64,000 bases of DNA from Streptomyces panaciradicis (GCF_023516615.1 NZ_JAMGBF010000019.1:108116-172115); one strand, 5' to 3'; numbered from the stretch's first letter, positions 1 through 8,765 are shown. A program made the numbers and translations. Notes: a model not told the origin generated them from the letters alone.

Positions 1-1085
1 TCCGCCGGCCGCTGTACGGCAGCGCCGACGCCTCCGGTCACGCCACCGACTGGAAGTCCCTGAACGACGGCACGATGGACGCCCTGCAGTACTACTCGGT
101 CGGCGTCGGCGTCGACCCCTCCCGCAAGGGCCTCGCCGTCACCGGCGGCCTGCAGGACAACGGCCAGTCCCAGCTGCGGCCCGGCGACCGGGTGATGGGC
201 TCCAACTTCGGCGGCGACGGCGGCGACACGATCACCGATCCGGCCAACGGCTGCAACATCGCCCAGGAGTACGTCTACCTGGCGGTGTCCGTCACCAACA
301 ACTGCGCCGTGAACGACGGGAGCTGGGTCACCGACCCGTCGAAGGCGACCACGTACTCCGTCGCCCCGCCCGACAACGCCACGAGCGAGGCACGCTTCAT
401 CGCCCCGCTGAACGCCGACATCAAGGACGCGAAGACCTGGGTCGCGGGCGGCCGGCACGTGTGGATCAACACCAAGGGCTACGCGATCCGCAGCGGCACC
501 GAGTGGCTGAACGCCTACGACCTCGGCGCGGGCCACACGGCCACCGCCGTCGCCTCCTCCGGCGGCCGGGTGTACGCCGCCTGGTGCGGCCCCTGCAACA
601 ACCAGGGCTTCACCCGCGGCATCGCGGTGGGCAACGCCGACGGCACCGGCTGGCACCAGCTGAACCTGCCGGCCGACGGCACGGTCCCCAACCGCTACCT
701 CTCCGGCCTGGCGATCGACCCGAAGAACGCCGACCACGTCCTGCTCGCCGTCAACGGCTTCTCCCGCAAGTGGACCGAGGGCCCCGGCGCGGGCGTCGGC
801 CACCTCTTCGAGACCCGGGACGGCGGCCTCACCTGGAAGGACGTCTCCGGGAACCTGCCGGACGTGCCCGCCAACTCCGTTGCCCTGCTCAGGGGCGGCA
901 CGATCGCGCTGGGCACCGACCTCGGGGTGCTGGTGCGCACGCCGGGCTCGAAGACCTGGCGGGTGGCCGGCGACAACCTGCCGACCACCGCGGTCATGCA
1001 GCTGCGCACCGGCCCGGACGGGCGGCTGTACGCGGCCACGCACGGAAGGGGCATCTGGGCGATCGACACCCGCAAGCTGCGGTGA
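1..1085 (+). CDS. BNR/YVTN-repeat beta-propeller protein (GH74/sialidase-like), 5' end missing
   Basis: The reading frame is open from base 3 to the TGA at 1083-1085, so the gene starts before this window; the ATG at 75 is internal. About 360 residues of the C-terminus are seen. They carry the GGLQDNG motif and several Asp-box-like stretches (FETRDGGLTWKDVSG near the end, and AATHGRGIWAID as the closing blade), which are typical of secreted beta-propellers of the BNR/WD40-YVTN class, including xyloglucanase-like GH74 and sialidase-like proteins. Family members are usually exported and 700-1000 residues long, so most of the protein lies outside. Substrate cannot be told from this part. A strong hairpin follows the stop. 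Confidence is high for the fold and low for an enzymatic role. Confidence 0.8.
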   Translation, partial: RRPLYGSADASGHATDWKSLNDGTMDALQYYSVGVGVDPSRKGLAVTGGLQDNGQSQLRPGDRVMGSNFGGDGGDTITDPANGCNIAQEYVYLAVSVTNNCAVNDGSWVTDPSKATTYSVAPPDNATSEARFIAPLNADIKDAKTWVAGGRHVWINTKGYAIRSGTEWLNAYDLGAGHTATAVASSGGRVYAAWCGPCNNQGFTRGIAVGNADGTGWHQLNLPADGTVPNRYLSGLAIDPKNADHVLLAVNGFSRKWTEGPGAGVGHLFETRDGGLTWKDVSGNLPDVPANSVALLRGGTIALGTDLGVLVRTPGSKTWRVAGDNLPTTAVMQLRTGPDGRLYAATHGRGIWAIDTRKLR

Positions 1086-1108
1086 GCCGCTGAGGCGGTG
1101 AACGGGAA

Positions 1109-1142
1109 GGGGAGGGGCCCGCGGTCCGTGCGGCCCCTCCCC
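1109..1142. terminator. Bidirectional hairpin terminator between convergent genes
   Basis: GGGGAGGGGCC (1109-1119) and GGCCCCTCCCC (1132-1142) form a perfect 11-bp stem around a 12-base loop. It lies between the stop of the beta-propeller gene and the stop of the MFS gene, so it can end transcription from both sides. There is no T-tract, as is usual in Streptomyces. Confidence 0.7.
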
Positions 1143-1171
1143 GTCTCTGTGCCCCCGCCCGGGACGGACGC

Positions 1172-2734
1172 CTACCCGACCGGCTCCGGCACCGGCGCCT
1201 CGGCCGGTACCCCGTGCCGGGGCGCCCGCGCCGTCACCATCAGGCCCGCGACCAGCCCCGCCAGCAGCATGATCCCGGCCGCGCACCAGATGGCGACCGT
1301 GTAGCCGTGCACCACGCCCTCCTTGGCGACCAGGGCCCGCTGGGCCGGGTTGTGCAGATGCGCGGCGATGTAGGTCGCGCTGCTGCTGGTGGCGATCGTG
1401 TTCAGCAGGGCCGTACCGATGGAACCGCCCACCTGCTGCGAGGTGTTGACGGTCGCCGAGGTCACGCCGGAGTCCTGCGGGGCGACGCCCGCGGTGGCGG
1501 TGGCGAAGACCGGCATGAAGGTCAGGCCCATGCCGAGACCCATCAGCAGCAGGGCGGGCAGGATCTCGGTGGTGTACGAGGAGTCGACCGTCATCCGCGT
1601 CAGCAGCATCATGCCGCCCGCGGCGAGGATCATGCCGGGGACCATCAGCGTCCGCGGCGGCACGCGGTTCATCAGGCGGGCGGAGATCTGCGTGGAACCG
1701 ACGATGATCGCGGCGGTCAGCGGCAGGAAGCCCAGGCCCGTCTTCACGGGCGAGTAGCCGAGGACGACCTGCAGGTAGTACGTCATGAACAGGAACAGGC
1801 CGAACATGCCGATGGTGGCGAGCCCCATGGTCAGGAAGCAGCCGGCCCGGTCGCGGTCCTTGACGATGTGCAGCGGCAGCAGCGGCATGGGCGCCCGGGA
1901 CTGCCACCACACGAAGGCCGCCAGCAGGACGGCGCCCACCGCGAACAGCGTCAGCACCAGCGGGTCGCCCCAGCCGCGCGGCTGGGCCTCGGAGAAGCCG
2001 TAGACGATCGCGACCAGTCCGCCGCAGCCCAGCAGGACGCCGGGCACGTCGAGGCGGGCCCCTGCCTGGCGGGGCCGGTCGTGCAGCAGGACGAAGGCGC
2101 CGACGACGGCGACGACCGCGATGGGGATGTTGACGTACAGGCACCAGCGCCAGTTCAGGTACTCGGTCAACAGGCCGCCGACGATGAAGCCGATCGCCGA
2201 ACCGCTGCCGGCCAGGGCGCCGTAGATGCCGAAGGCCTTGCCGCGTTCCTTCGGGTCGGTGAAGGTCGTGGTCAGCAGCGACAGCGCGGAGGGCGCCAGG
2301 ACGGCGGCGAAGGCGCCCTGGAGCGCGCGGGCGCCGAAGAGCATGCCCGAGCCGGTGGCGGCGCCGCCGAGCGCGGAGGCGGCGGCGAAGCCGATGAGCC
2401 CGATGATGAAGGTCCGTTTGCGTCCGACGAGGTCGGCGATCCGGCCGCCGAGCAGCAGCAGACCGCCGAAGGCCAGGGTGTAGGCGGTGATCACCCACTG
2501 CCGGTTGGCGTCGGACATGCCCAGGTCGCGCTGCGCGGAGGGCAGTGCGATGTTCACGATGGTGGCGTCCAGGACCACCATGAGCTGGGCGAGCGCGATG
2601 ACCACCAGGCCCCACCAGCGGCGGGGATCGGCGTCCGCGGCAGCATCGGGTTGGTCTGTTCGGGTGACGCTCATCCGGTCAGAAGACCACGTATCGGGAC
2701 GTAGCGCATCTGGGAGCGGCTTCTGGCTGGTCAT
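1172..2734 (-). CDS. MFS drug:H+ antiporter, DHA2 (EmrB/QacA) family
   Basis: A 520-residue, 14-helix type inner-membrane exporter. The first helix carries the DHA2 signature LDATIVNIALPS, and GGRIADLVGRKRTF after helix 2 is MFS motif A; further hydrophobic helices run to the C-terminus. Proteins of this group expel hydrophobic drugs or redox-active compounds using the proton gradient. I place the start at 2734 because ATG overlaps the TGA of the upstream oxidoreductase (ATGA), which implies translational coupling; an ATG at 2674 (MSVTRTDQ) is an alternative. It forms a two-gene operon with the quinone oxidoreductase behind the SoxR-type promoter, so it may export the same redox-cycling molecules that induce it. 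Substrate is inferred, not shown. Confidence 0.88.
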   Translation of the reverse strand: MTSQKPLPDALRPDTWSSDRMSVTRTDQPDAAADADPRRWWGLVVIALAQLMVVLDATIVNIALPSAQRDLGMSDANRQWVITAYTLAFGGLLLLGGRIADLVGRKRTFIIGLIGFAAASALGGAATGSGMLFGARALQGAFAAVLAPSALSLLTTTFTDPKERGKAFGIYGALAGSGSAIGFIVGGLLTEYLNWRWCLYVNIPIAVVAVVGAFVLLHDRPRQAGARLDVPGVLLGCGGLVAIVYGFSEAQPRGWGDPLVLTLFAVGAVLLAAFVWWQSRAPMPLLPLHIVKDRDRAGCFLTMGLATIGMFGLFLFMTYYLQVVLGYSPVKTGLGFLPLTAAIIVGSTQISARLMNRVPPRTLMVPGMILAAGGMMLLTRMTVDSSYTTEILPALLLMGLGMGLTFMPVFATATAGVAPQDSGVTSATVNTSQQVGGSIGTALLNTIATSSSATYIAAHLHNPAQRALVAKEGVVHGYTVAIWCAAGIMLLAGLVAGLMVTARAPRHGVPAEAPVPEPVG

Positions 2735-3699
2735 GGCTCCAGTACCACCTTTCCGATCGTCCGGCGTGTGTGCAGTGCGTGGTGCGCGGCGGCCGCCCCG
2801 GCGAGCGGGAAGCGCGTCACGGCCGGGGTGAGCCGGCCCGCGGCGGCCTCGGCGAGGGCGCGGAGTTCGAGGGTCTGCAGGGAGGCGTTCCGGAACATCG
2901 CCGGGCCCAGGACCTGCTCGGAGACGCCGTCGACCAGGTAGGGCGAGCCGTCGCGGATGCCCTCGGCGGACCAGCCGAAGACGAGGTGTCTGCCGCCGGG
3001 ACCGAGCAGGCCGACGGCCTGCCGGGCGACCTCGCCGCCGACCCCGTCGAACACGACGGTGGCGGGCCGGCCGCCGAGATGGGCGCGGACCTTGTCCGGC
3101 CACTGCGGGTCCCGGTAGTCGACGGCGAGATCGGCGCCCCCGGCCAGGACGCGGGCGGTCTTCTCCGGCCCGCCCGCGAGGCCCACGACGTGGGCACCGG
3201 CGTGCCTGGCGTACTGCACGAGCAGGGTGCCGATGCCGCCGGCCGCCGCCGGGATCACGGCGACGGCGTCCGGGCCGAGCTCGGCGAACTGCACGATGCC
3301 CATCGCCGTACGGCCTGTCCCGATCATGGCGACGGCCTCGGCGAAGTCCAGGTTCCGCGGGATCTCGTGCACCCGGTCGACGTCGACGACGGCCAGTTCC
3401 GCGTAACCGCCGGGCGCGAGACCGAGGTGGGCGACCACCCGCCTGCCCCGCCACAGTTCGGCGACGCCCTCCCCGAGGGACTCCACGACACCGGCGACCT
3501 CGCGGCCGGGGACGGTGGGAAGGGCGGGCAGCTCGGGCAGGGGGCCCCGGAAGCCCTCGCGCAGGGCGGTGTCGAGCAGGTGCACGCCCGCGGCCGCCAC
3601 GGCGACGCGGACCTGGCCGGGGCCCGGCACCGGGTCGTCGGTCTCCTCGTAGGTCAGGTTCTCGGGCGGGCCGAAGGCGTGCAGGCGGACGGCGTGCAT
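2731..3699 (-). CDS. Zinc-type MDR superfamily NADPH:quinone oxidoreductase
   Basis: A 322-residue member of the medium-chain dehydrogenase/reductase superfamily. The N-terminal GroES-like domain begins HAVRLHAFGPPENL; the nucleotide-binding half carries AAAGGIGTLLVQYARHAGA, the AxGGxG-type dinucleotide motif. The structural-zinc cysteines of alcohol dehydrogenases are absent, as in quinone reductases. I start at ATG 3699, with AGGGAG just upstream; the frame stays open to 3828 but that extension (arginine-rich) covers the promoter. The upstream dyad looks like a SoxR site, and as I recall the S. coelicolor SoxR regulon includes an oxidoreductase at this locus (SCO4266). The likely role is two-electron reduction of redox-active quinones, followed by export through the coupled MFS protein. 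Confidence 0.88.
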   Translation of the reverse strand: MHAVRLHAFGPPENLTYEETDDPVPGPGQVRVAVAAAGVHLLDTALREGFRGPLPELPALPTVPGREVAGVVESLGEGVAELWRGRRVVAHLGLAPGGYAELAVVDVDRVHEIPRNLDFAEAVAMIGTGRTAMGIVQFAELGPDAVAVIPAAAGGIGTLLVQYARHAGAHVVGLAGGPEKTARVLAGGADLAVDYRDPQWPDKVRAHLGGRPATVVFDGVGGEVARQAVGLLGPGGRHLVFGWSAEGIRDGSPYLVDGVSEQVLGPAMFRNASLQTLELRALAEAAAGRLTPAVTRFPLAGAAAAHHALHTRRTIGKVVLEP

Positions 3700-3734
3700 G
3701 ACGGACTCCCTGGGTGCGGGTTCGTAGGCATCCG

Positions 3735-3765
3735 ACTCTCCGACCTCGAGCTTGGTTGAGGTCAA
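3735..3765 (-). promoter_or_regulatory. SoxR-type promoter with operator in a 19-bp spacer
   Basis: On the minus strand, TTGACC (3765-3760) and GAGAGT (3740-3735) are separated by exactly 19 bp, the overlong spacer typical of MerR/SoxR-activated promoters. The spacer region holds the dyad ACCTCAACCAAGCTCGAGGT (3762-3743), whose half-sites match the CCTCAA...TTGAGG pattern of SoxR boxes. It sits 36-66 bp upstream of the quinone oxidoreductase start. Confidence 0.75.
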
Positions 3766-3896
3766 GGGGTGAGCGCGCCGGCGGCGTTCTCGTTGGATAG
3801 GACGCCCCCCGCGCCCGGAATGTGACATGCGGGGTGTCGTCGCAGCTCAGGGCGATGGGAAGGGCGATTGTCAGTGGCGGGGTGCAGCATGGGGGC

Positions 3897-4622
3897 ATGG
3901 TGAGGCGGGCGACGGTCAGGACGGGCGGGGACAGCGGCACCGGGGGCGGCTCCGGGGGTTCGCGGCGTACGGCGGTGAAGGCGGCGCGGCGGCCCGAGCT
4001 GCGGCTGTTCGATCTACGGCCCTTCGAGGGCGGGGAGTTGGAGCCGGACGGGGACTACGATGGTCTGGAGTTCCGGGAGGCGGACCTCGCCGGTCAGGAC
4101 GGCGGAGGCGCCCGGTTCCTGGACTGCGCGCTGACCGGGTGCGCGGTGGACGAGACGCGGCTGCACCACGCGCGCGTGCTCGACTCGGTCCTGACGGGGC
4201 TGCGGGGTGTGGGCACGGACCTCGCGGAGTCGACGCTGCGGGATGTCGAGCTCGTCGACGCCCGCCTGGGCGGGGTGCAGCTGCACGGCGCGGTGCTGGA
4301 GCGGGTGCTGGTCCGCGGCGGCAAGATCGACTATCTGAACCTGCGCGCGGCCCGGCTCAAGGACGTCGTCTTCGAGAGCTGTGTCCTGGTCGAGCCGGAC
4401 TTCGGGGGCGCCCGGCTGGAGCGGGTGGAGTTCGTCGACTGCGTGCTCAAGGGAGCCGACCTGACCGGGGTGGAGCTGAAGGACGTCGACCTGAGGGCGG
4501 CGGCCGAGCTGGACATCTCGGCCGGGGTGGAGAGATTGGCCGGGGCGGTGATCAGTCCGTCCCAACTGATGGATCTGGCGCCGGTGCTGGCGGCCCAGAT
4601 GGGGATCCGGGTGGAGGGCTGA
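3897..4622 (+). CDS. Pentapeptide-repeat protein
   Basis: A 241-residue protein. Residues from about 55 to 220 are built of A(D/N)LxX-like repeats, for example READLAGQD, GTDLAESTL, GADLTGVEL and KDVDLRA, which fold as a right-handed quadrilateral beta-helix. Such proteins can mimic DNA or act as scaffolds; some protect gyrase, but nothing here shows that. The N-terminus is glycine- and arginine-rich. I use the ATG at 3897; the frame is open from 3822, but that extension runs into the divergent SoxR-type promoter zone. The next gene begins five bases after the stop, so the two are probably cotranscribed. The final residues (PSQLMDLAPVLAAQMGI) look like a C-terminal helix common in actinobacterial members. 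Confidence 0.8.
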   Translation: MVRRATVRTGGDSGTGGGSGGSRRTAVKAARRPELRLFDLRPFEGGELEPDGDYDGLEFREADLAGQDGGGARFLDCALTGCAVDETRLHHARVLDSVLTGLRGVGTDLAESTLRDVELVDARLGGVQLHGAVLERVLVRGGKIDYLNLRAARLKDVVFESCVLVEPDFGGARLERVEFVDCVLKGADLTGVELKDVDLRAAAELDISAGVERLAGAVISPSQLMDLAPVLAAQMGIRVEG

Positions 4623-4626
4623 CGCA

Positions 4627-5247
4627 GTGGGGAGCTTCTACGGGAACGTGCTCGTGGCACGGGCGTGCGACGAGGTGGTGCCGCTGCTCGACGGGCCGGA
4701 CGGGACCGGGATACGGGGGTTCGCGCTGCCGGTCGGCCCCGGCCACACCGCCGTCTACCCCGACCCGGAGACCGACGCGCCGGACCTCGCCGGGCCGCTG
4801 AGCCGGCTGCTGGGGGCGCCGGCGCTGGGATCGTACGTGTTCGACTCGGACGTACTGATCATGCATCTGTACGTGGACGGGGAGCTGAGACACGCGTACG
4901 ACTCGTGGCCCGGGTACTTCGACGAGCCGGCGGCCGACGAGGACGGGAACCCGCAGGACGAGGGGGTGTTCGCGTTCCCCGAGCCGGCCGGCGCCGACCC
5001 CGAGCCCTTCGTCCCGCTGGCCTTCGGCCCCGTGGACCGGGAGGCGCTGGAGTCCGTGCTGCGGGGCACACCGCTGGACCCGGACGACGGCCAGGACGGG
5101 CGGTACGTGTTCGCCAACACCCAGCACTACGACGCGATGCTCTGCCTCGGCCTGAACGCCTGCCGGCTGAGCACGGGCTACCACTACCTCTCGCTCGGCG
5201 GCCTGCCGCACGAGACGAAGGCCGAGGAAGTGCTGGCGATCGGCTAG
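4627..5247 (+). CDS. Conserved hypothetical protein, downstream of pentapeptide-repeat gene
   Basis: A 206-residue acidic, soluble protein with no signal peptide or membrane segment. It starts at GTG 4627, only five bases after the preceding stop, so it is likely translated from the same mRNA. Sequence features are an early GPGHTAVYPDPETDAP stretch and a Trp/Tyr-rich centre (HAYDSWPGYFDE), with many Asp and Glu. I do not recognise a named domain. The linkage to the pentapeptide-repeat gene is the only functional hint. Confidence 0.72.
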   Translation: MGSFYGNVLVARACDEVVPLLDGPDGTGIRGFALPVGPGHTAVYPDPETDAPDLAGPLSRLLGAPALGSYVFDSDVLIMHLYVDGELRHAYDSWPGYFDEPAADEDGNPQDEGVFAFPEPAGADPEPFVPLAFGPVDREALESVLRGTPLDPDDGQDGRYVFANTQHYDAMLCLGLNACRLSTGYHYLSLGGLPHETKAEEVLAIG

Positions 5248-5269
5248 GAGCCCTGGACGGGCCCCGCCG

Positions 5270-5770
5270 TCAGGAGACCCTGGGGAAGCGGGCCTGGAGG
5301 GTCCAGATCGCCGGGTTCTCGCCGAGGTCCTCGTGCAGGTCCACCAGGTCGGCGAGCAGGTCGTGCAGGAAGTCCCGGGCCTCGCGGCGCAGTTCGGCGT
5401 GGGAGAAGGTCAGCGGGGGTTCCTCGGCCGGCATCCAGTCGGCCTCGATGTCCACCCAGCCGAAGCGGCGCTCGAAGAGCATGCGGTCGGTGGACTCGGT
5501 GAAGTCCAGCTCCGCGTGCTGCGGCCGCGAGGCGCGCGAGCCCGCCGGATCACGGTCCAGCCGTTCCACGATGTCGCACAGGGCCCACGCGAAGTCGAGC
5601 ACCGGCACCCATCCCCAGGCTGTGGACAGTTCCCGGTCCTGCTTGGTGTCGGCGAGATAGACGTCGCCGCAGAACAGGTCGTGCCGCAGGGCGTGGACGT
5701 CCACGCGCCGGTAGTCCGTCTGGGGCGGATCCGGGAAGCGGTTGGAGAGGGCGTAACCGATGTCGAGCAC
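5270..5770 (-). CDS. Conserved hypothetical protein
   Basis: A 166-residue soluble protein that is rich in aromatic and acidic residues (WVPVLDFAWALCDIVERLDRD; ERRFGWVDIEADWMP). The C-terminal third is predicted helical, with heptad-like leucines (FLHDLLADLVDLHEDLGEN). There is no signal peptide and I do not recognise a named family with certainty. The start is taken at GTG 5770; the frame is open further upstream into the divergent peptidase promoter, so the N-terminus may be a little longer. It is transcribed away from the peptidase gene and ends just short of the preceding convergent gene. Confidence 0.65.
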   Translation of the reverse strand: MLDIGYALSNRFPDPPQTDYRRVDVHALRHDLFCGDVYLADTKQDRELSTAWGWVPVLDFAWALCDIVERLDRDPAGSRASRPQHAELDFTESTDRMLFERRFGWVDIEADWMPAEEPPLTFSHAELRREARDFLHDLLADLVDLHEDLGENPAIWTLQARFPRVS

Positions 5771-5808
5771 GTACGAGATGGTGTCACGCCCCGCATAGGA
5801 TCTCTGAC

Positions 5809-7215
5809 GTGTCCCGTTTCGCCCCCGTCGCCCCGGCCGCCGTCACCCTCCTCCTCGCCCTCACCGCCTGCTCGGGAGGCGTCCACGGCACCCCCGGCGG
5901 CTCGGGCGTGCACGACCCGTACTTCCCGAAGGCGGGCAACGGCGGCTACGACGTCGACCACTACGACCTGAAACTCGCCTACACCCCCGGCAAGGGTGGC
6001 CGGGGCGACCACCTCACCGGCACCGCGACCCTCACCGCCCGCGCCACCGAGGACCTCTCCGCCTTCGACCTCGACCTCAAGGGCCTGGACGTCGAGGACG
6101 TCACCGTCGAGGGCCGCCGCGCCCGCTTCCAACGCGCCGGGCAGGAACTCACCGTCCGCCCCCACGACGACATCCACGCCGCCGAGACCTTCCGCGTCAC
6201 CGTCCGCTACTCCGGCACGCCCGAGACCATCACCGACCCCGACGGCTCCCAGGAGGGCTGGCTGCCCACCACCGACGGCGCCCTGGCCCTCGGCGAGCCG
6301 ACGGGCTCCATGGCGTGGTTCCCCTGCGACAACCACCCCTCGGACAAGGCGACGTACGACCTCGCCATCACCGTGCCGAAGGGGCTGCAGGCCGTGTCCA
6401 ACGGCGAGCCGACCGGCGAGCGGACCAGCGGGAACCGCACGACCTCCACCTGGCACACCGCCGAGCCGATGGCGAGCTACCTCGCCACGGTCGCCGTCGG
6501 CCACTTCGACATCACCCGCTCCACCATCGGCAAGGACCGTCTGCCGTCGTACGTCGCCGTCGACCCGGCGGAGGCGAAACCGGCCCGCAAGGTGCTGGCG
6601 AAACTCCCCGAGATCATGGAGTGGGAGGAGTACAACTTCGGCCCCTACCCCTTCTCCTCCACCGGCGCGATCGTGGACCGCCCGCAGGACGCCGGCTACG
6701 CCCTGGAGACCCAGAACCGTCCCGTCTTCCCCGGTGCCCCCGACACCGGCACCCTCGTCCACGAACTCGCCCACCAGTGGTACGGCGACTCCGTCACGCC
6801 GAAGACCTGGCGCGACATGTGGCTCAACGAGGGCTTCGCGACGTACGCGGAGTGGCTGTGGGACGAGGACCACGGCGGCGACAGCGTGCAGCACACCTTC
6901 GAGCACCTCTACGCGCACGGCGAGGACGAGTACCCCGACCTGTGGTCCTTCCCGCCGGGCAGGCCCAGCGGCGCCGCGCACATCTCCGACTCCCCGGTCT
7001 ATGTGCGGGGCGCGATGGTCCTCCAGCAGATCCGCCGGACCGTCGGCGACGACACCTTCTACGACATCATCCAGGGCTGGGCCGCCACCCACCGCCACGG
7101 CAACGCGGACACCGCCGAGTTCACGGCGTACGTCGAGAAGAAGGCCCCGGGCAAGGACTTCGACGCGATCTGGCGGGACTGGCTGTACGGAAAGGGCAGG
7201 CCGGACCACCTGTGA
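5809..7215 (+). CDS. M1-family metallopeptidase, lipoprotein, short form
   Basis: A 468-residue gluzincin. The N-terminus is a lipoprotein signal with lipobox LTAC, so the protein should be anchored outside the membrane. Zinc ligands are seen in HELAH (His318, Glu319, His322) followed 18 residues later by Glu341 in NEGFATYAEW, the M1 arrangement. The N-terminal half is the beta-rich M1 saddle domain. Two things differ from classical aminopeptidase N: the exopeptidase GAMEN loop is replaced by GYALETQ, and the large C-terminal helical domain is missing, giving about half the usual length. Related short forms are common in actinobacteria. Start is GTG 5809. Specificity may therefore not be that of a true aminopeptidase. 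Confidence 0.88.
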   Translation: MSRFAPVAPAAVTLLLALTACSGGVHGTPGGSGVHDPYFPKAGNGGYDVDHYDLKLAYTPGKGGRGDHLTGTATLTARATEDLSAFDLDLKGLDVEDVTVEGRRARFQRAGQELTVRPHDDIHAAETFRVTVRYSGTPETITDPDGSQEGWLPTTDGALALGEPTGSMAWFPCDNHPSDKATYDLAITVPKGLQAVSNGEPTGERTSGNRTTSTWHTAEPMASYLATVAVGHFDITRSTIGKDRLPSYVAVDPAEAKPARKVLAKLPEIMEWEEYNFGPYPFSSTGAIVDRPQDAGYALETQNRPVFPGAPDTGTLVHELAHQWYGDSVTPKTWRDMWLNEGFATYAEWLWDEDHGGDSVQHTFEHLYAHGEDEYPDLWSFPPGRPSGAAHISDSPVYVRGAMVLQQIRRTVGDDTFYDIIQGWAATHRHGNADTAEFTAYVEKKAPGKDFDAIWRDWLYGKGRPDHL

Positions 7216-7252
7216 CGGCGACCCGGCCTGCCCAACGCCCTGCTGGAACAAA

Positions 7253-8212
7253 CTAGTTGACGTTGACGGCCTTCCAGGCGGCCGCCACCGCGTTGTACTC
7301 GGCGCTGCCCGCGCCGTACAGGTCGCTCGCCGCCTTCAGGGTGCCGGTGCGGGCGCCCGCGTAGTCGGTCGAGGACGTGAAGTACGTGCTCAGGGCCCGG
7401 TACCAGATCTGGTCGGCCTTGGCGCGGCCGATGCCGGTGACCGTCGAGCCGTCGTAGGTCGGGGAGTTGTAGGAGACCCCGTTGACCGTCTTCGCGCCGC
7501 TGCCCTCGCTCAGCAGGTAGAAGAAGTGGTTCGCGACGCCGGAGGAGTAGTGCACGTCGAGGCGGCCGACGTTGCGCGACCAGTAGTCGGCGGACTTGCC
7601 GTCCTTGCTGGGCTTGTCCATGTAGCGCAGCGGGGTGCCGTTGCCGTTGATGTCGATCTTCTCGCCGATGAGGTAGTCACCGACGTCGGAGGAGTTGTTG
7701 GCGAAGAACTCCACCGAGGTGCCGAAGATGTCGGAGGTGGCCTCGTTCAGGCCGCCCGACTCGCGGCTGTACTTCAGCCCCGCCGTGGCCGCGGTCAGCC
7801 CGTGACTCATCTCGTGCCCGGCCACGTCGAGCGAGGTCAGCGGCTTGACGTTGCCCTGGCCGTCGCCGTACGTCATGCAGAAGCAGGTGTCGTCCCAGAA
7901 GGCGTTGACGTACGCGTTGCCGTAGTGGACGCGCGAGTACGCGGCGCGGCCGTCGCCCGCGATGCCGTTGCGGTTGAAGGCGGACTTGTAGAAGTCCCAG
8001 GTGACGGCGGCGCCGTAGGCCGCGTCGACGGCGGCGGTCTGGCGGTTGGCCGCGGTGCCGTCGCCCCAGGTGTCGTCGGCGTCGTGGAAGAGGGCGCCGG
8101 TGCCGGAGGTGCCGCCGTTCAGGTCGTACGTCTTGTGCCCGCCGCGTCCGCCGTCGACGAGGTCGAAGCCGCCCGAGGAGGAGGCGGTGGTGCCCAGGGT
8201 CACCGTGCCGCT
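7253..8212 (-). pseudogene. M4 (thermolysin-type) metalloprotease, N-terminal half deleted
   Basis: From 8212 down to the stop at 7253 the minus strand encodes a nearly complete thermolysin-like catalytic domain: SGTVTLG near the domain start, HEMSH as the zinc site, and GGLNEATSD carrying the third ligand. The secretion signal and the FTP/PepSY propeptide expected before this domain (roughly 200 residues) are absent. Upstream of 8212 the same frame stays open to 8506, but that stretch is merely antisense to the Hint-toxin fragment, so the ORF is a chimera by chance. Without signal and pro-region the product could not be exported or folded normally, so I call it a pseudogene. Confidence 0.85.
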
Positions 8213-8665
8213 GTGTACAACCTCACGGTCGACCAACTGCACACGTACTATGTGCTCGCGGGGGCCACGCCGGTTCTGGTTCACAACTGCAACGAGAGCG
8301 CGTGGACTCCTGACGAGAACTACTCGCCGCAAGCCATTGCTGCCAGGAGCGCGACGAGCAAGGCGTACTACGAGACTCCGCAGGATATTCACGATCTTGT
8401 GAGTGATGTCATCTCGAATCCGAACTACCCGCAGCGAATGACAGGCCCCGCTGGCAATAGGCGCCCTGATGTGTATGGGGCTAACGGAGCTCCCCGAGCG
8501 GCTCAAAGGTGGAAGGGTTCAGCCATTTACGATAATGGTGACCCGCTCAGTCAGGCTCGCATTCTAGTCGACGGAAATGGGAACATCGCTTACGTTGGAA
8601 GGGCCAAGGATGGATCGCATAATTACAACCAGATCATCCCTTACCCATGGGCTACCCGGCCGTAG
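8213..8665 (+). pseudogene. C-terminal fragment of a polymorphic toxin: Hint tail plus toxin tip
   Basis: The plus-strand frame from 8213 encodes YNLTVDQLHTYYVLAG...PVLVHNC, the characteristic end of a pretoxin Hint (intein-like) domain, then about 125 residues ending at TAG 8663-8665. In Hint-type toxins, autocleavage at this His-Asn releases the downstream tip. The tip (starting NESAWTPDENY, ending YNQIIPYPWATRP) has conserved-looking QRWKGSAIYD and NIAYVGRAKDG segments and resembles a small secreted nuclease in size, but I cannot name its family. The rest of the toxin (signal, repeats, start of Hint) is absent because the frame runs straight into the antisense of the M4 protease. GC drops sharply after about 8290. 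Confidence 0.75.
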
Positions 8666-8765
8666 TGTTTCATAACGGTCGGTAACCGCTATTGGGGGCT
8701 GGTGTGGGTGCTTCTCGAATCACTTGGATCAGCCTCCTGCGATATGCATTTTGGGGCCTTAGGTT

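Noticed and set aside
1172..3940. A single 922-codon minus-strand gene
   Set aside because: It is a fortuitous open frame; the MFS gene proper begins at 2734 and the part beyond is out of frame with the oxidoreductase.
8213..8506. N-terminal extension of the M4 protease on the minus strand
   Set aside because: It is exactly antisense to the Hint/toxin coding sequence and has no signal peptide or propeptide features.
5996..8665. A plus-strand frame of nearly 900 codons running from the peptidase into the toxin fragment
   Set aside because: Up to 8212 it is antisense or out of frame to the M1 and M4 genes with low-complexity translation; only the part after 8213 has real homology.
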